A DNA stretch of 32,765 bases from Rhodoferax sp. (GTDB taxonomy: Bacteria; Pseudomonadota; Gammaproteobacteria; Burkholderiales; Burkholderiaceae_C): the NCBI GenBank assembly GCA_029865675.1, contig JARXAU010000079.1:1-32765 (forward strand). The letters are read 5' to 3'. Within the stretch, counting starts at the first letter, position 1; every line of letters starts with the position of its first letter. The notes under the pieces are model-generated. The model was not told the origin of the DNA. It saw nothing but the letters and a program-made list of their open reading frames with translations, and did no database searches. Shown here one piece after another: positions 1-7,186 of this stretch. Made by a program: the position numbers and the translations under genes.

Positions 1-493
1 CGTAGCCCTTGCTTGCTGCGTAGCTCGCCAAGCCGGGGCAGGGCTGAAAGGCCGAGGTGGAGCCAATGTTGCCAATGCGGCCATAGCCCTGGCGCTTGAA
101 GTCCGCCGCAAACAGGCAAGTCAACTCAGTGAGTGCCACCACATTGAGCTGCAGCATGTCGGCCAGAACCTTCGCATCCGCCTGCGCCACAGGTTTGTAG
201 TCGCCGTAACCTGCGTTGTTGACCAGGATGCTGACCGGCAGACCCTCGGCCTGGCAATAGTTGTGCAGCGTGCTTGCCGCACCAGGCACGGCCAGGTCCA
301 GCGCCAGGTGGCGCACGGTGACGCCGTGCTCCTGCTGCAAACCACCCGCCAGCGTGGCCAGGCGGTCTGCGCTGCGCGCCACCAGCAGCAGGTCATGGCC
401 GCGCTGGGCCATCAGGTGCGCCAATTCCAGCCCGATGCCGTTGCTGGCACCGGTAATCAGCGCAAACCCGGTGGGTTTGGTGGGGCCGCTCAT
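1..493 (-). CDS. SDR family oxidoreductase (partial, 3' end cut by window)
   Basis: The N-terminal 164 residues of a classical short-chain dehydrogenase/reductase are visible; the C terminus lies outside the window. The NAD(P)-binding motif TGASNGIG is at residues 14-21, NNAG (structural Asn-Asn-Ala-Gly) follows, and the catalytic Ser (GSTSAF) and YAASK (YxxxK) lie next to the window edge. The substrate cannot be told from sequence. The ATG at 491-493 overlaps the TGA of the upstream DUF2147 gene (ATGA), so the two are probably co-transcribed and translationally coupled. The TetR-type gene on the other strand begins about 100 bp beyond the DUF2147 start and is a plausible regulator of the pair. 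Confidence 0.9.
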   Translation of the reverse strand, partial: MSGPTKPTGFALITGASNGIGLELAHLMAQRGHDLLLVARSADRLATLAGGLQQEHGVTVRHLALDLAVPGAASTLHNYCQAEGLPVSILVNNAGYGDYKPVAQADAKVLADMLQLNVVALTELTCLFAADFKRQGYGRIGNIGSTSAFQPCPGLASYAASKGY

Positions 494-945
494 TGCGCGC
501 GTTCCCAGGTTTGGGTGCGGTAGAAGGGGCCGATGTAGCCGCGGACGAGTAGTTTGGCACCGCCTTCGGCCACCTGCATTTTGAGCTTGTAGGTCTTGCC
601 GTTGTCCGGGTCCAATATCTCGCCGCCTTCATACCACTGGCCGTCCGCTGCCAGCTTGCCGCCGCGCACCATCTCCAAGCCTTCCATGGGCTGGTCTTTG
701 CGGTCGTCGGTGCAGACTTTGCAGGTGGTGGGTTCTTTGGATGGGTCAGCCGCCAGGCTGCGCACCAGGCGACCGCTCAGGCCCTTGGCGGTCTCGGTAA
801 TGCGCACCTCGCCGCGTGGCTTGCCGGTGTTGTCGTCAATCGTGCGCCACAGGCCTACGGGGCTGGTCTGGGCTATTGCGGTGCTGGTCAGCGCAAAAAC
901 AGCGGCAGCGCCTGCGAGAAATCGGAAGTAAACAGAGCTTTTCAT
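490..945 (-). CDS. DUF2147 domain secreted protein
   Basis: A 151-residue exported protein. A Sec signal peptide (residues 1 to about 26, ending in TAIAQ) is followed by the DUF2147 pattern: GLWRTIDDNTGKPRGEVRI near the start of the mature part, a CxxC-like pair in TTCKVCTDD, a GGEILDPDNGKTYK stretch, and the terminal VRGYIGPFYRTQTW. Family members are small periplasmic beta-rich proteins of unknown biochemical role. I chose the ATG at 943-945 because an AAAGG ribosome site precedes it by 9 bases; a TTG three codons upstream is less likely. It is the first gene of a two-gene unit with the SDR gene. Confidence 0.88.
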   Translation of the reverse strand: MKSSVYFRFLAGAAAVFALTSTAIAQTSPVGLWRTIDDNTGKPRGEVRITETAKGLSGRLVRSLAADPSKEPTTCKVCTDDRKDQPMEGLEMVRGGKLAADGQWYEGGEILDPDNGKTYKLKMQVAEGGAKLLVRGYIGPFYRTQTWERAQ

Positions 946-1004
946 ATCAATCAACCTTTCTTGGTGGTATCCACGGAATGTGAATGGTGTTAACTTTAGA
1001 CTAG

Positions 1005-1025
1005 AATGTGAACATCGTCAACATT
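1005..1025. promoter_or_regulatory. Imperfect palindrome, candidate TetR-family operator
   Basis: A 21-bp dyad of form AATGTnnACnnnGTnnACATT lies in the gap between the DUF2147 gene (minus) and the TetR-type gene (plus). TetR-family proteins usually bind such dyads in the intergenic region they share with a divergent target. Autoregulation and control of the DUF2147-SDR pair are inferred, not shown. Confidence 0.4.
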
Positions 1026-1043
1026 TATTTTCGTGAAATTTTT

Positions 1044-1865
1044 ATGACAAGAAAAATACCAGGTTCCTCCGTGAGCTGCGCTCTGGGTTTAGCCCCGTAT
1101 GTGCGCCCTGCCTTACCATTGGTCATGGTCGACGAACTCCTCTTACCAGCCTCGCGTGAGCACTACCACCACGGAGATTTGGCACAGGCGCTCAAAACGC
1201 TGGCGCTGGCGCTGATCGCTACGCGTGGCGTGGAAGGCTTTTCCATGCGCCAGGCAGCGGCCACTCTGGGCGTGGCACCCAGTGCGGTGTACCGGCACTT
1301 TGCCGACAAGTCGGAGCTGCTCAGTGCCTTGGCACACGACGGCTTTCAAGCCATGGGCGCGCTGTGGTTGCAGCGCGTAGCCCTGCTTGAGCCGCATATC
1401 GGCGACAACCCGGCAGTGCGCAGCATTGCGCGTTTTTCTGCCGGGGCGGACGCTTACTTTCAGTTTGGCCTGGACCACCCGGCGCTGTTTCAACTCATGT
1501 TTGGCCCTTTTGGTACCGGCTCAGCCCAATGGGTCATGCAGGCAGCAGACATGCCGTCCAACCCCTACTTCATGCTCGGGCAGGCGCTGGACGGCTTGCG
1601 CGACGCCCAGGTCATCACACCCAGCGCGCGCGCTCACGCAGAGGTCAGCGCGTTCTCTGCCATCCATGGGCTCACCTGTTTCGCGACATCGGGCGTGTAC
1701 AAAGACCTGCAGCCCGAGCAAAAGTGGCAACTTCTTGAGCTGGTCAAGAACAACATCCTGGGTGGCCTGCTGGCGTTTGACCAAGTCCTGGCGCTCACAC
1801 CAGCCATGGAGGCTGCACTGCAACCCGGCATGCTTGGAAGCCCGCTGCCGCGCGTGGGCGTCTAG
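1044..1865 (+). CDS. TetR/AcrR family transcriptional regulator
   Basis: A one-component repressor-type protein. The N-terminal helix-turn-helix is clear: HHGDLAQALKTLALALIATRG (helix 1), then FSMRQAAATLGVAPSAVYRHFADKSELLSAL, the classic TetR recognition region. The C-terminal ligand/dimer domain (FQFGLDHPALFQLMFGP) resembles the WHG-type TetR C-domain. The start is uncertain. GTG at 1008 would place the putative operator inside the gene. ATG at 1044 is used here. ATG at 1125 (MVDELLLPAS) gives 246 residues, closer to family size, and the preceding residues look unlike TetR sequence. No strong ribosome site marks any of them. The stop codon overlaps the convergent gene's stop. It probably controls the divergent SDR/DUF2147 pair. 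Confidence 0.85.
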   Translation: MTRKIPGSSVSCALGLAPYVRPALPLVMVDELLLPASREHYHHGDLAQALKTLALALIATRGVEGFSMRQAAATLGVAPSAVYRHFADKSELLSALAHDGFQAMGALWLQRVALLEPHIGDNPAVRSIARFSAGADAYFQFGLDHPALFQLMFGPFGTGSAQWVMQAADMPSNPYFMLGQALDGLRDAQVITPSARAHAEVSAFSAIHGLTCFATSGVYKDLQPEQKWQLLELVKNNILGGLLAFDQVLALTPAMEAALQPGMLGSPLPRVGV

Positions 1866-2212
1866 TTGCAGGGATACACGGTTTTGAGAGCGTTGCGCAG
1901 CACCAGCGTGGCGGGCATGTCTGCTTCATAAACGTCAGCGCGGCGGCGCAGCTCGGTGTCAAGAAGGTCTTTGGCCATGGCGGGCTCTAGCCTGCGGCCA
2001 TTCACGCAAATTTGGGGCTTTGCACCTGCGCGCACCGCAAAAGCTTCGGAGTCAAGCAAGGCCTCCATGGTGCCCACCAAGTAGTAGCGCGCGTGCAGGT
2101 CGCCGCCGTCTTGCGTGGCCTCGAGCACCCGAAGCTCGCGCAAGCTCAGGGCCTGCGCGTTAAAAAAAATGACGGCGCACAGGGCGATCAATACATTGCG
2201 GGCTTTTGTCAT
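1862..2212 (-). CDS. Small secreted protein, Rap1a/Tai-like
   Basis: A 116-residue protein with a hydrophobic N terminus (residues 6-22, VLIALCAVIFFNAQALS) that reads as a Sec signal. The mature part has the pattern of the Rap1a/Tai family: a YYLVGTMEALLD segment, an ICVNG cysteine, a long helical middle and a terminal VLRNALKTVYPC, giving two Cys that could form a disulfide. Characterised Rap1a proteins are periplasmic immunity proteins against T6SS amidase effectors, but many homologs are orphans. No effector gene lies nearby, so an immunity role is not supported here. The stop codon overlaps that of the convergent TetR gene. The similarity is judged by eye and is tentative. Confidence 0.6.
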   Translation of the reverse strand: MTKARNVLIALCAVIFFNAQALSLRELRVLEATQDGGDLHARYYLVGTMEALLDSEAFAVRAGAKPQICVNGRRLEPAMAKDLLDTELRRRADVYEADMPATLVLRNALKTVYPCN

Positions 2213-2277
2213 GCTGAAGGTTGGGGCTTGGGGTTGGTGAACTGGGCTTTTATACCGCGCCTCCTACAATCCCCGCC

Positions 2278-3426
2278 ATGGCAAGACCTTTTGACGTTTG
2301 TGTTCGCGGCGCTGGCATTGTGGGCCGCGCCTTGGCATTGCAATTGGCTGCCAACCGCCTGCGCGTGGCTTTGGTCGACCACCGTTTGGGCGAGGGCGCT
2401 GCCTTGACCGAGGGGCACAGCGATGTGCGCGCCTATGCGCTCAACCCGGCCTCGCGCGCCTTGCTGCAGGGCATGCGCTGCTGGCCCGACGCGGCGCATG
2501 CTACCCCCGTGCTGGCCATGCAGGTGTTTGGCGACGCCGGGGGCGCCACCCACTTTGACGCATCAGACACCCCCGCCGAGGCCTTGAACTGGATGGTGGA
2601 CGTGCCCGAACTGGAGCGCCTTTTGGCCGCAGCCGTGGGTTTTCAAAGCCAGATCGAGGTGGTCAACAGCCCCAAGCAGGCTCCGCTGACGGTGGTGTGC
2701 GAAGGCAAAACCAGCCGCACGCGCGAAGAGTTTGGCGTGGAGTTTGTGGTTAAACCCTATGCGCAATGGGCGCTGGCCGCCCGCGTGGACTGCGCCGTTC
2801 CCCACGCCCAGGTGGCGCGGCAATGGTTTGCACAGGCAGACGGGGAGGGCGACATATTGGCCATGCTGCCTGTGGACGGCGCCCTAGGCCAACGCTGCGC
2901 GCTGGTCTGGTCCTTGCCGCCCGAGCGCGCCCAAGCCTTGCACGCCGCTTCCCCCGAAGACTTTTGCCAAGCGCTGCAATCCGCCACTGCCCACACGCTG
3001 GGCGCGCTGACGCTTGCCAGCGAGCGCCAAATCTGGCCTTTGCAACAGGCCCAGGCGGTGCACTGGTGCGGCCAAAGTGCGCAAGGCGCTTGGGTTCTGG
3101 CGGGCGACGCCGCGCACACGGTGCACCCGCTGGCCGGCCAGGGGCTCAATCTCGGCCTGGGTGATGTGGCCGAACTCGCCGCCGTGCTCGAGGCGCGGCC
3201 CTACTGGCGCAGCGTGGGCGACGTGCGCCTGCTGCGCGCTTACGAGCGTGCGCGCAAGACCGAGCTGGCGCTGATCGGCGGTGCGGGCGACGCGCTGCAA
3301 CAGCTTTTTTCCCGCGACAGCGCCTGGGCGCGCAGCCTGCGCAATGCGGGTATGCGGGCGTTTGAGCGCAGCGGCCCGTTCAAAGCCTGGGTCGCAAAGC
3401 GCGCCATGGGCACACGCGGCCTGTGA
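2278..3426 (+). CDS. UbiH/UbiF/VisC/COQ6-family FAD-dependent monooxygenase
   Basis: A 382-residue flavoprotein hydroxylase. The FAD-binding Rossmann motif GAGIVG is at about residues 10-15 after a short N terminus (MARPFDVCVR). The second FAD motif, VLAGDAAHTVHPLAGQGLNL, with Asp at residue 277, is diagnostic of the ubiquinone-hydroxylase group. Family members add ring hydroxyls in ubiquinone biosynthesis using NAD(P)H and O2; which ring position is targeted here cannot be told. ATG at 2278 is preferred over an upstream ATG at 2221 because the family N terminus begins right at the Rossmann beta strand. The gene lies 40 bp upstream of dsbC on the same strand. Confidence 0.9.
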   Translation: MARPFDVCVRGAGIVGRALALQLAANRLRVALVDHRLGEGAALTEGHSDVRAYALNPASRALLQGMRCWPDAAHATPVLAMQVFGDAGGATHFDASDTPAEALNWMVDVPELERLLAAAVGFQSQIEVVNSPKQAPLTVVCEGKTSRTREEFGVEFVVKPYAQWALAARVDCAVPHAQVARQWFAQADGEGDILAMLPVDGALGQRCALVWSLPPERAQALHAASPEDFCQALQSATAHTLGALTLASERQIWPLQQAQAVHWCGQSAQGAWVLAGDAAHTVHPLAGQGLNLGLGDVAELAAVLEARPYWRSVGDVRLLRAYERARKTELALIGGAGDALQQLFSRDSAWARSLRNAGMRAFERSGPFKAWVAKRAMGTRGL

Positions 3427-3466
3427 GCCGCCTCTTTAAATCCTGTCCCCTAGAACACCCCTTTCC

Positions 3467-4192
3467 ATGCAACGCATCCTCCACACCCTGCTTCTTGCCC
3501 TCTTGACCACGCTCAGCGTAAGCGCACTCGCGCAAGAGGCCACTATCCGCAAAAACATCGCCGCGCGCCTGCCCCAGCTCAAGGCCATTGACGAGGTGCG
3601 CAAGACCGATGTGCCCGGCCTCTACGAGCTGCGCGTGAACGGCTCCGACATTTATTACACCGACGCGCAGGGCAACTACCTGATAGAAGGCAGCCTGATA
3701 GACACCCGCAGCCAGCGCAATCTGACCGAAGAACGGGTGGAAAAACTCACCGCCATCCCGTTTGACAGCTTGCCGCTTAAAGATGCGTTTACCATGGTGC
3801 GCGGCACTGGTGAACGCAAGATGGCGGTGTTTGAAGACCCCAACTGCGGCTACTGCAAGCGCTTTGAGCGCGACTTGCAAAAGGTGGACAACGTCACGGT
3901 CTACTTTTTCTTGTATCCCATTCTGGGGGCAGATTCCACAGAGAAAACCAAAGCCATCTGGTGCGCCAAAGACCGCACGCTGGCGTGGCAAGACTGGATG
4001 CTGCGCGACCAGGTGCCGCCGGCCGCCGCTGCCATGTGCGACACCAGCCCCATCACACGCAACGTGGCGCTGGGGCGCAAACACAAAATCACCGGCACGC
4101 CCACCCTGCTGTTTACCAACGGCGCGCGCGTGCCCGGCGCGGTGGACACCAAAAAGATAGAACAATTGCTGGCTGAGGCCTCCAAAGGCTGA
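3467..4192 (+). CDS. dsbC: Thiol:disulfide interchange protein DsbC
   Basis: A 241-residue periplasmic disulfide isomerase. A signal peptide (MQRILHTLLLALLTTLSVSALAQ, cleaved near residue 23) is followed by the DsbC N-terminal dimerisation domain (about residues 24-90, including GLYELRVNGSDIYYTD). The thioredoxin-fold domain carries the catalytic CGYC at residues 127-130. The cis-Pro loop is ITGTPTLLF. A second Cys pair occurs downstream (WCAKD and AAMCDTS), as in E. coli DsbC. It corrects wrong disulfides and is normally kept reduced by DsbD. Its TGA overlaps the next gene's ATG by one base (TGATG), indicating translational coupling. Confidence 0.95.
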   Translation: MQRILHTLLLALLTTLSVSALAQEATIRKNIAARLPQLKAIDEVRKTDVPGLYELRVNGSDIYYTDAQGNYLIEGSLIDTRSQRNLTEERVEKLTAIPFDSLPLKDAFTMVRGTGERKMAVFEDPNCGYCKRFERDLQKVDNVTVYFFLYPILGADSTEKTKAIWCAKDRTLAWQDWMLRDQVPPAAAAMCDTSPITRNVALGRKHKITGTPTLLFTNGARVPGAVDTKKIEQLLAEASKG

Positions 4193-6045
4193 TGCGCCCG
4201 GCCCCCGCCGCACCCTGGGCGGTGCACTACCACGTCGAAGCCGCCAGCCTGCACGCCCACCTGTGGCGCGTGACCATGACTATCGCCCAGCCCGCCGCCC
4301 TGCAAGCCCTGCGTTTGCCGGTGTGGATTCCGGGCAGCTACATGGTGCGCGAGTTTTCCAAGCACCTGCAGCACTTGCAATGCCGCCAGACCGGCCACGA
4401 TGTGGCCGCCACGCAGACTGACAAAGCCACCTGGCAAGTGGCTTGCGAGAGCGGCCAGCCCCTGCAAGTGCAATACGAGGTGTACGCCTTGGACAACTCG
4501 GTGCGCACCGCATGGCTGGACACGGCGCGCGGCTTTTTCAACGCCACCAGCCTGTGCCTGATGGCCGAGGGCGGCACCGACCAGCCCCACGCGCTGGACC
4601 TGGTGCGCCATACCGGCATGGCAGATTGGAGCGTAGCCACCGGCTTGCCTGCCGTGGATACAGACACAAGTGGTTTTGGCCGCTACCAAGCCGCCCACTA
4701 CGACGAACTGGCCGACTGCCCGGTAGAAATGGGTGCCTTCTGGAGCGGCACGTTTACCGCCTGCGGCGTGCCGCACCGCCTGGTGGTGGCCGGGGCCTTG
4801 CCCTCGTTTGATGGTGCGCGCCTGCTGCGCGACACGCAAAAAATCTGCGAAACCCAGTTGCGCTTTTGGCACGCCGAAGGCGACGCACACGCCACGCACC
4901 TGGCCGCTAAAGCGCCGTTTGCCCACTACGTTTTTCTGCTCAACGCCGTGGACGACAGCTACGGCGGGCTGGAGCACCGCAACTCCACCGCGCTGATCGC
5001 CGCCCGGCGCGACCTGCCGCGCCTGGAGGACGCCAAAACCAGCGAGGGCTACACCACGCTCTTGGGCCTGATCAGCCACGAGTACTTTCACACCTGGAAC
5101 GTCAAGCGCCTGCGCCCGGCCGAATTTGCCCGCTACGACTACGCGCAAGAAAACTACACTGAGTTGCTGTGGTTTTTTGAGGGCTTTACCAGCTACTACG
5201 ACGACTTGCTGCTGCGCCGCGCCGGGCTGATTGACGACGCCATCTACTTCAAACTGCTCACCAAAACCGCTAACCAAGTGCTGCAAACCCCCGGGCGCGC
5301 GGTGCAAACCGTGGCCCAGGCCAGCTTTGATGCCTGGGTGAAGTACTACCGCCAAGACGAAAACACCCCCAACGCCACGGTGAGCTACTACACCAAAGGC
5401 GCGCTGGTGGCCCTGTGCCTGGACCTGAGCCTGCGCGCCCACCGCACCGCAAGCCGACAGGCCTTCGCCCCTGCCGACGCCGCGCCAGCCCCCGTCACGC
5501 TGGACACCGTTACGCTTGACACCATCCTGCGCGGCCTGTGGCAGCGCTGCGCAGGTGGCCCCATGGCAGAGGCCGACCTGCTGGCCGTCTTGCACGAGCA
5601 CACCGGGCGCAGCTGGGCCAAAGAAATCAAAGCCTGGGTGCACAGCACGGCTGAGCTGCCGCTCAAAACCCTGCTGCAAGCCCAAGGCCTGCAAGTCCAC
5701 GAAGACCTGGCGCAGATGGCCCAGCGCCTAGGCCTGCGAGTGGCAGACGCCAACGGCACGGTCACCGTCAAAGCCGTGCTGCGCGGCGGCGCGGCTGAGA
5801 CCGCAGGCTTTGCCGCCGGTGACGAATGGCTGGGCGTGGACGTAGGCGCGCGCGGCCAGGGCGGATCGTGGCGGCTCAACAAGCTCGACGACCTGGCGCT
5901 GCTCTTGGGCCCCGAGCACCGCTTCAGCGCCCTGGTGTCCCGCGACAAACGCATGTTGCGCCTACCCTTGCGGCTGCCGCAGAAGGTGACGACTTGGCGG
6001 ATTGGGAATGCGGGGTGGGTGACGGGGGGGTGGCCTGGGGGTTGA
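4192..6045 (+). CDS. M61 family metallopeptidase with PDZ domain
   Basis: A 617-residue peptidase of the glycyl-aminopeptidase type. The order is an N-terminal beta domain (residues 1 to about 180, with WIPGSYMVREFSKHLQ typical of M61), a thermolysin-like catalytic core with HEYFH (His296, Glu297, His300) and the third zinc ligand Glu330 in FFEGFTSYYDD, and a C-terminal PDZ domain (about 505-600, LRGGAAETAGFAAGDEW). Family members remove N-terminal Gly or Ala. No signal peptide is evident, so it is probably cytoplasmic unless exported another way. The start overlaps the dsbC stop. The last codons are unusually rich in Gly and Trp (GWVTGGWPGG). Confidence 0.93.
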   Translation: MRPAPAAPWAVHYHVEAASLHAHLWRVTMTIAQPAALQALRLPVWIPGSYMVREFSKHLQHLQCRQTGHDVAATQTDKATWQVACESGQPLQVQYEVYALDNSVRTAWLDTARGFFNATSLCLMAEGGTDQPHALDLVRHTGMADWSVATGLPAVDTDTSGFGRYQAAHYDELADCPVEMGAFWSGTFTACGVPHRLVVAGALPSFDGARLLRDTQKICETQLRFWHAEGDAHATHLAAKAPFAHYVFLLNAVDDSYGGLEHRNSTALIAARRDLPRLEDAKTSEGYTTLLGLISHEYFHTWNVKRLRPAEFARYDYAQENYTELLWFFEGFTSYYDDLLLRRAGLIDDAIYFKLLTKTANQVLQTPGRAVQTVAQASFDAWVKYYRQDENTPNATVSYYTKGALVALCLDLSLRAHRTASRQAFAPADAAPAPVTLDTVTLDTILRGLWQRCAGGPMAEADLLAVLHEHTGRSWAKEIKAWVHSTAELPLKTLLQAQGLQVHEDLAQMAQRLGLRVADANGTVTVKAVLRGGAAETAGFAAGDEWLGVDVGARGQGGSWRLNKLDDLALLLGPEHRFSALVSRDKRMLRLPLRLPQKVTTWRIGNAGWVTGGWPGG

Positions 6046-6069
6046 GGCGGGGCATCCGATTCCGCTTAG

Positions 6070-6105
6070 TTCGATAAAGCAAGGACAAAAAGCTACACTT
6101 GTAGC
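6070..6105 (+). promoter_or_regulatory. Candidate parD promoter with operator palindrome
   Basis: The inverted repeat GCTACACTTGTAGC (6092-6105; two 6-bp arms around a 2-bp centre) lies 22 bp before the antitoxin ATG. It overlaps a possible -10 (TACACT, 6094-6099), with a weak -35 (TTCGAT) 18 bp upstream. Antitoxins of this class repress their own operon by binding such a site. A good ribosome site (AAGGAG) follows. Confidence 0.45.
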
Positions 6106-6127
6106 AAACTGCTTCAAGGAGATAGCC

Positions 6128-6352
6128 ATGGGAATGCCCGTACGGATCGACAGCGACTTGTATGACCAAGCCAAAGCGCATGCAAACGCAGAGCGGCGCA
6201 CTATTGCCGGTCAGATAGAGTTTTGGGCGTTGATCGGTAAGGCCGCCTTGGACAACCCGGATTTGCCCATCGACTTTGTGCGGGACCTTTTGCTTGCCAA
6301 GGCCGAAGGCAAGTCGCTCGCCACTCCGTTTGTGCCTCAGGGTCAAGGCTGA
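6128..6352 (+). CDS. ParD-like antitoxin
   Basis: A 74-residue protein that matches the ParD-like antitoxin family by eye: an N-terminal ribbon-helix-helix (MPVRIDSDLYDQAKAHANAERRTIAGQIEFWALIG, where the RTIAGQIEFWA helix is characteristic) and a short, flexible C-terminal toxin-binding tail (FVRDLLLAKAEGKSL). A strong AAGGAG ribosome site precedes ATG 6128. Its TGA overlaps the toxin ATG (TGATG), the usual coupled antitoxin-first arrangement. It is expected to neutralise the following toxin and repress the operon. Confidence 0.85.
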   Translation: MGMPVRIDSDLYDQAKAHANAERRTIAGQIEFWALIGKAALDNPDLPIDFVRDLLLAKAEGKSLATPFVPQGQG

Positions 6353-6633
6353 TGGCCGCAGTGCCTGTTGTGGTTACCCAGTCGACTGTATTTGCTAGGG
6401 CCTACAAAAAACTACACCCCCATCAAAAGCAAGATGTGGATTCGGCGGTGGACGCAATCGCGTCGGACCCGCTTCTTGGCGATGCCAAGCGAGGCGATCT
6501 TGCCGGCGTTTATGTATACAAGTTCAAAAGCCAAAGCCAGTTGGTTCTGCTCGCCTATGAGTTCGATCCGAAGACGCGCCATTTGTTACTACTTGGCTCC
6601 CATGAAAACTTCTATCGGGAACTCAAGCGCTAA
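6352..6633 (+). CDS. RelE/ParE superfamily toxin
   Basis: A 93-residue toxin of the RelE/ParE fold: FARAYKKLHPHQKQDVDSAVDAIASDPLLGDAKRGDLAGVYVYKF, then the beta strands SQLVLLAYEFDPKTRHLLLLGSHENFYRELKR. The GDLAGVYVYKF and terminal HENFYRELKR segments are typical of ParE-like toxins paired with ParD-like antitoxins. Whether it attacks gyrase or ribosome-bound mRNA cannot be decided by eye. It overlaps the antitoxin stop by one base. The pair sits at the edge of the AT-rich accessory stretch, as expected for a stability module. Confidence 0.85.
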   Translation: MAAVPVVVTQSTVFARAYKKLHPHQKQDVDSAVDAIASDPLLGDAKRGDLAGVYVYKFKSQSQLVLLAYEFDPKTRHLLLLGSHENFYRELKR

Positions 6634-7186
6634 GCCGGTCTTGCAACGGCCCAGCAGATGGCAGCCATCCGCTAACCAGGGAGTGTGCCTGCTGCCCTGG
6701 CCAGCTTCTGCTGCGCATCAACAGCAAAAAGTTGCCTACTCTGGGCGGCCTTGGGCTAAATCAAACGGCCATTGCAATGGCCCTCGGTTTCAAAGACTCT
6801 ACGTTTGACAATGACCGGAATGCAGCGATAGCGGACATTGAACTTAAAAAATCGCATGTGACGGGTGGGCCAGGAGTGGGCCTTGTTTCTGCCCTGCTTC
6901 CATGTCACGGATAAATGGCGATCGGAGCGTACTTCTAAATCTAAACAACTTGCGACGACTTGAAAGCAGAAGCCGACCGGAGCAATATATAAAAACAAAT
7001 AACATTAATTAAACATTTTTTATATTAAAATCGTATATAAATTCAAATATTGTATTTTTTATAGTAATTATTGTGACACATTAATACCGACAATAGCTAC
7101 TTGGGAGCGGGGTAGCAACCCTCCCAAAAACCGCGATAAATCAATCACCTTTTATTTTTTAAGACTTACCATGAGAGACAAATGTA
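6634..7186. other. Gene-poor AT-rich stretch before orphan gene
   Basis: This gap of about 550 bp has no convincing intact gene. Its first half (to about 6914) is moderately GC-rich and holds a possible degraded gene (see separate entry). Its second half (about 6970-7086) is extremely AT-rich, with runs such as ATTTTTTATATTAAAAT. A hairpin TTGGGAG...CTCCCAA (7101-7127) lies about 60 bp before the next start codon, too far to be a ribosome-site mask and without a T tract. The AT-rich block probably contains the promoter of the following gene, but I cannot pick one with confidence. Confidence 0.5.
6711..6914 (+). pseudogene. Possible remnant of a small helix-turn-helix protein
   Basis: An open frame reads LLRINSKKLPTLGGLGLNQT, then AIAMALGFKDSTFDNDRNAA and so on, ending at a TAA at 6912-6914. 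The NQTAIAMALGFKDSTF part resembles helix-turn-helix segments in proteins associated with integrases and mobile elements. There is no credible start codon or ribosome site, and the C-terminal part (GGPGVGLVSALLPCHG) looks non-coding. I read it as a possible degraded fragment; chance is a serious alternative. Confidence 0.2.

Noticed and set aside
3901..5700. Long antisense frame (about 600 codons) across dsbC and the M61 peptidase
   Set aside because: Shadow of GC-rich coding sequence; both sense genes have full catalytic motifs.
7101..7127. Hairpin TTGGGAG/CTCCCAA with a GCGGGGTAGC loop as a riboswitch (c-di-GMP type)
   Set aside because: Only one stem is present and the conserved core of the GEMM riboswitch is missing.
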